Assembly: GCA_030456445.1 (NCBI GenBank)
Contig: JAKDNM010000027.1
Location: 1-36,513 of the forward strand
Length of the DNA stretch: 36,513 bases
Direction: 5' to 3'
From: Hyphomicrobiales bacterium
Lineage (GTDB): Bacteria; Pseudomonadota; Alphaproteobacteria; Rhizobiales; Rhizobiaceae
Both the position numbers and the translations under genes were made by a program. A model generated the notes under the pieces. The model was given only the letters and a program-made list of their open reading frames with translations. It had not been told where the DNA came from and ran no database searches. Numbering within the stretch: position 1 is the stretch's first letter; each line of letters begins with the position of its first letter. Below, piece by piece: positions 35,485-36,513 of this stretch.

Positions 35485-36444
35485 ATGAATTTCCTGATGG
35501 TTCTCAACAAGGATGGCGGTACGTTCAGATCGCTCGATGTAGAGGATTTCATCAAGCGTACACGGCGGACCCTGGAGGATGCCGGCCATACGGTGAAATC
35601 GCGGATCGTCACGAGCAAGGAACTTGCGCTTGCGCTTGAAGAGGCGGAGCGGGACGAGAGCACCGACGTCGTCATGGCAGGTGGCGGCGACGGTACCGTC
35701 TCAGCCGCGGCCACAAGCGTAATGGGGAGTGGAAAGGTGTTGGCCGTGCTGCCCGCCGGGACAATGAACCTGTTTGCGCGATCGCTTGGCATCCCGCTTT
35801 CACTCGATGGCGCGATCGCGGCGTTCGCGGCGGGGCGCATACGGAACGCCGATATCGCGATCGCCAATGGAAGGCCGTTCGTTCACCAGTTCTCCGTCGG
35901 CATGCACCCGCGCATCGTAGAGATGCGCTCGCGCATGGCGTTCTCATCCCGATTGGGGAAAATCGGCGCATCGCTGCGCGCCGCGCTCGATACGATCCGC
36001 AATCCCGTCCGGCTCAAGGTGACGATCGAGATGCCTCATAACGAAATTGTCGCCAGGACGGCGGGCATCTCCATATCCAACAATCTTTATGGTGAGGGCC
36101 ACCTTCCTTACGCGGACCGGCCGGACGGCGGCGTGCTCGGAGTCTATATCACCAGCGCCAGCCGCCGCCATCACCTGCTGCTTCTATGCCTGACGGCGGC
36201 GCTCGGTCGCTGGCGTGCCAGCGATCGGGTCGAAATCCACGAGACGGAAACGGTGATCCTGAAGATAGAAAGCCGTCGTCGCCAGAGCTGCGTGATCGAC
36301 GGAGAACTCCGGCCTCTCGAACCGGAAACCAAGATCCGGATCCTCCCGGGCGCATTGAAGGTGCTCGTGCCGGACAATGACGAAGAAAACACGCCGCCTG
36401 AAGGTGACGGCATGGCCGATATCCCTTCCGCCCGACACGAATGA
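35485..36444 (+). CDS. Diacylglycerol/lipid kinase family protein
   Basis: A 319-residue member of the DagK/YegS/LCB5 family, ATP-dependent lipid kinases. The catalytic glycine loop is AGGGDGTVSA (near 65-74), followed by VLPAGTMNLFARSLGIP, which matches the family PxGTxNxxA pattern. The second domain contains SISNNLYGEGHLPYADRPDG, then GVLGVYI, and near the C-terminus VIDGELRPL. The exact lipid (diacylglycerol, sphingoid base or other) cannot be told. The ATG has a GAGG site upstream. It is divergent from the PRC-barrel gene, with a 216-bp gap. Confidence 0.92.
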   Translation: MNFLMVLNKDGGTFRSLDVEDFIKRTRRTLEDAGHTVKSRIVTSKELALALEEAERDESTDVVMAGGGDGTVSAAATSVMGSGKVLAVLPAGTMNLFARSLGIPLSLDGAIAAFAAGRIRNADIAIANGRPFVHQFSVGMHPRIVEMRSRMAFSSRLGKIGASLRAALDTIRNPVRLKVTIEMPHNEIVARTAGISISNNLYGEGHLPYADRPDGGVLGVYITSASRRHHLLLLCLTAALGRWRASDRVEIHETETVILKIESRRRQSCVIDGELRPLEPETKIRILPGALKVLVPDNDEENTPPEGDGMADIPSARHE

Positions 36445-36462
36445 ATTCGGCCGGGATAAAAC

Positions 36463-36513
36463 TGGTGGAGCTGAGGGGAATCGAACCCCTGACCTCATCA
36501 TTGCGAACGATGC
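36463..36513 (-). tRNA. tRNA-Ala (anticodon CGC), partial at window end
   Basis: The 3' two thirds of a minus-strand tRNA are present: CCA, discriminator A, acceptor strand CAGCTCC, T arm AGGGG/CCCCT with loop TTCGATT, variable AGGTC and an anticodon stem-loop with loop TTCGCAA (anticodon CGC). The U at position 70 suits the alanine identity pair G3-U70. The 5' part lies beyond the window. Confidence 0.93.

Overview
The window is GC-rich, densely coded chromosomal DNA from an alphaproteobacterium. It is most likely in the order Hyphomicrobiales (Rhizobiales), near the Mesorhizobium/Phyllobacteriaceae group. The family-level placement is an inference from gene order and protein style; no database search was possible. 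The block PDRP/maf/aroE/coaE/dnaQ facing hemE/hemJ/rho, followed by mnmE/mnmG/rsmG/parA/parB, is the classic neighbourhood of the alphaproteobacterial chromosome origin. I see no insertion sequence, integrase, CRISPR array or phage gene.

Layout from left to right. tRNA-Thr(CGT) at 17-92. Uronate isomerase uxaC (-). An iron-storage group on the minus strand: outer-membrane porin-like gene, bfd, bfr. A 0.5 kb divergent regulatory region with two related palindromes. On the plus strand, 2-keto-3-deoxygalactonate catabolism (dgoK-dgoA), a YnjBCD-type ABC transporter of unknown substrate, the helicase hrpB, and the redox-responsive two-component pair ActS/ActR (RegB/RegA). A minus-strand cluster timA (Tim44-like), mltA, a Smr-domain gene and an XRE regulator. 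fxsA and secB (+). Then the origin-left operon on the minus strand: PDRP kinase/phosphorylase, maf, aroE, coaE, dnaQ.

The gap 21890-22281, between the PDRP gene and hemE, has an exact DnaA box, at least four one-mismatch boxes, a CtrA-like site and AT-rich stretches. I call it the probable oriC. Transcription diverges from this point on both sides. To the right lie hemE-hemJ (haem synthesis), rho, a convergent YyaL/SPATA20-type thioredoxin-domain gene, mnmE-mnmG-rsmG (tRNA/rRNA modification) and parAB. Three near-perfect parS sites sit about 6.6 to 8.6 kb from the origin, two between mnmE and mnmG and one inside the start of rsmG. Beyond parB are holA and yggT (-), a secreted PRC-barrel protein with a clear intrinsic terminator, a diacylglycerol-kinase-family lipid kinase, and a partial tRNA-Ala(CGC) cut by the window end.

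Most of the window is conserved housekeeping DNA. The least explained parts are the paired palindromes between the porin and dgoK, the triplicated decamer at the porin/bfd junction, the YnjBCD transporter beside sugar-acid genes with a possible shifted-frame N-terminus, an MltA homologue without a visible signal peptide, and the unusual neighbour of holA.
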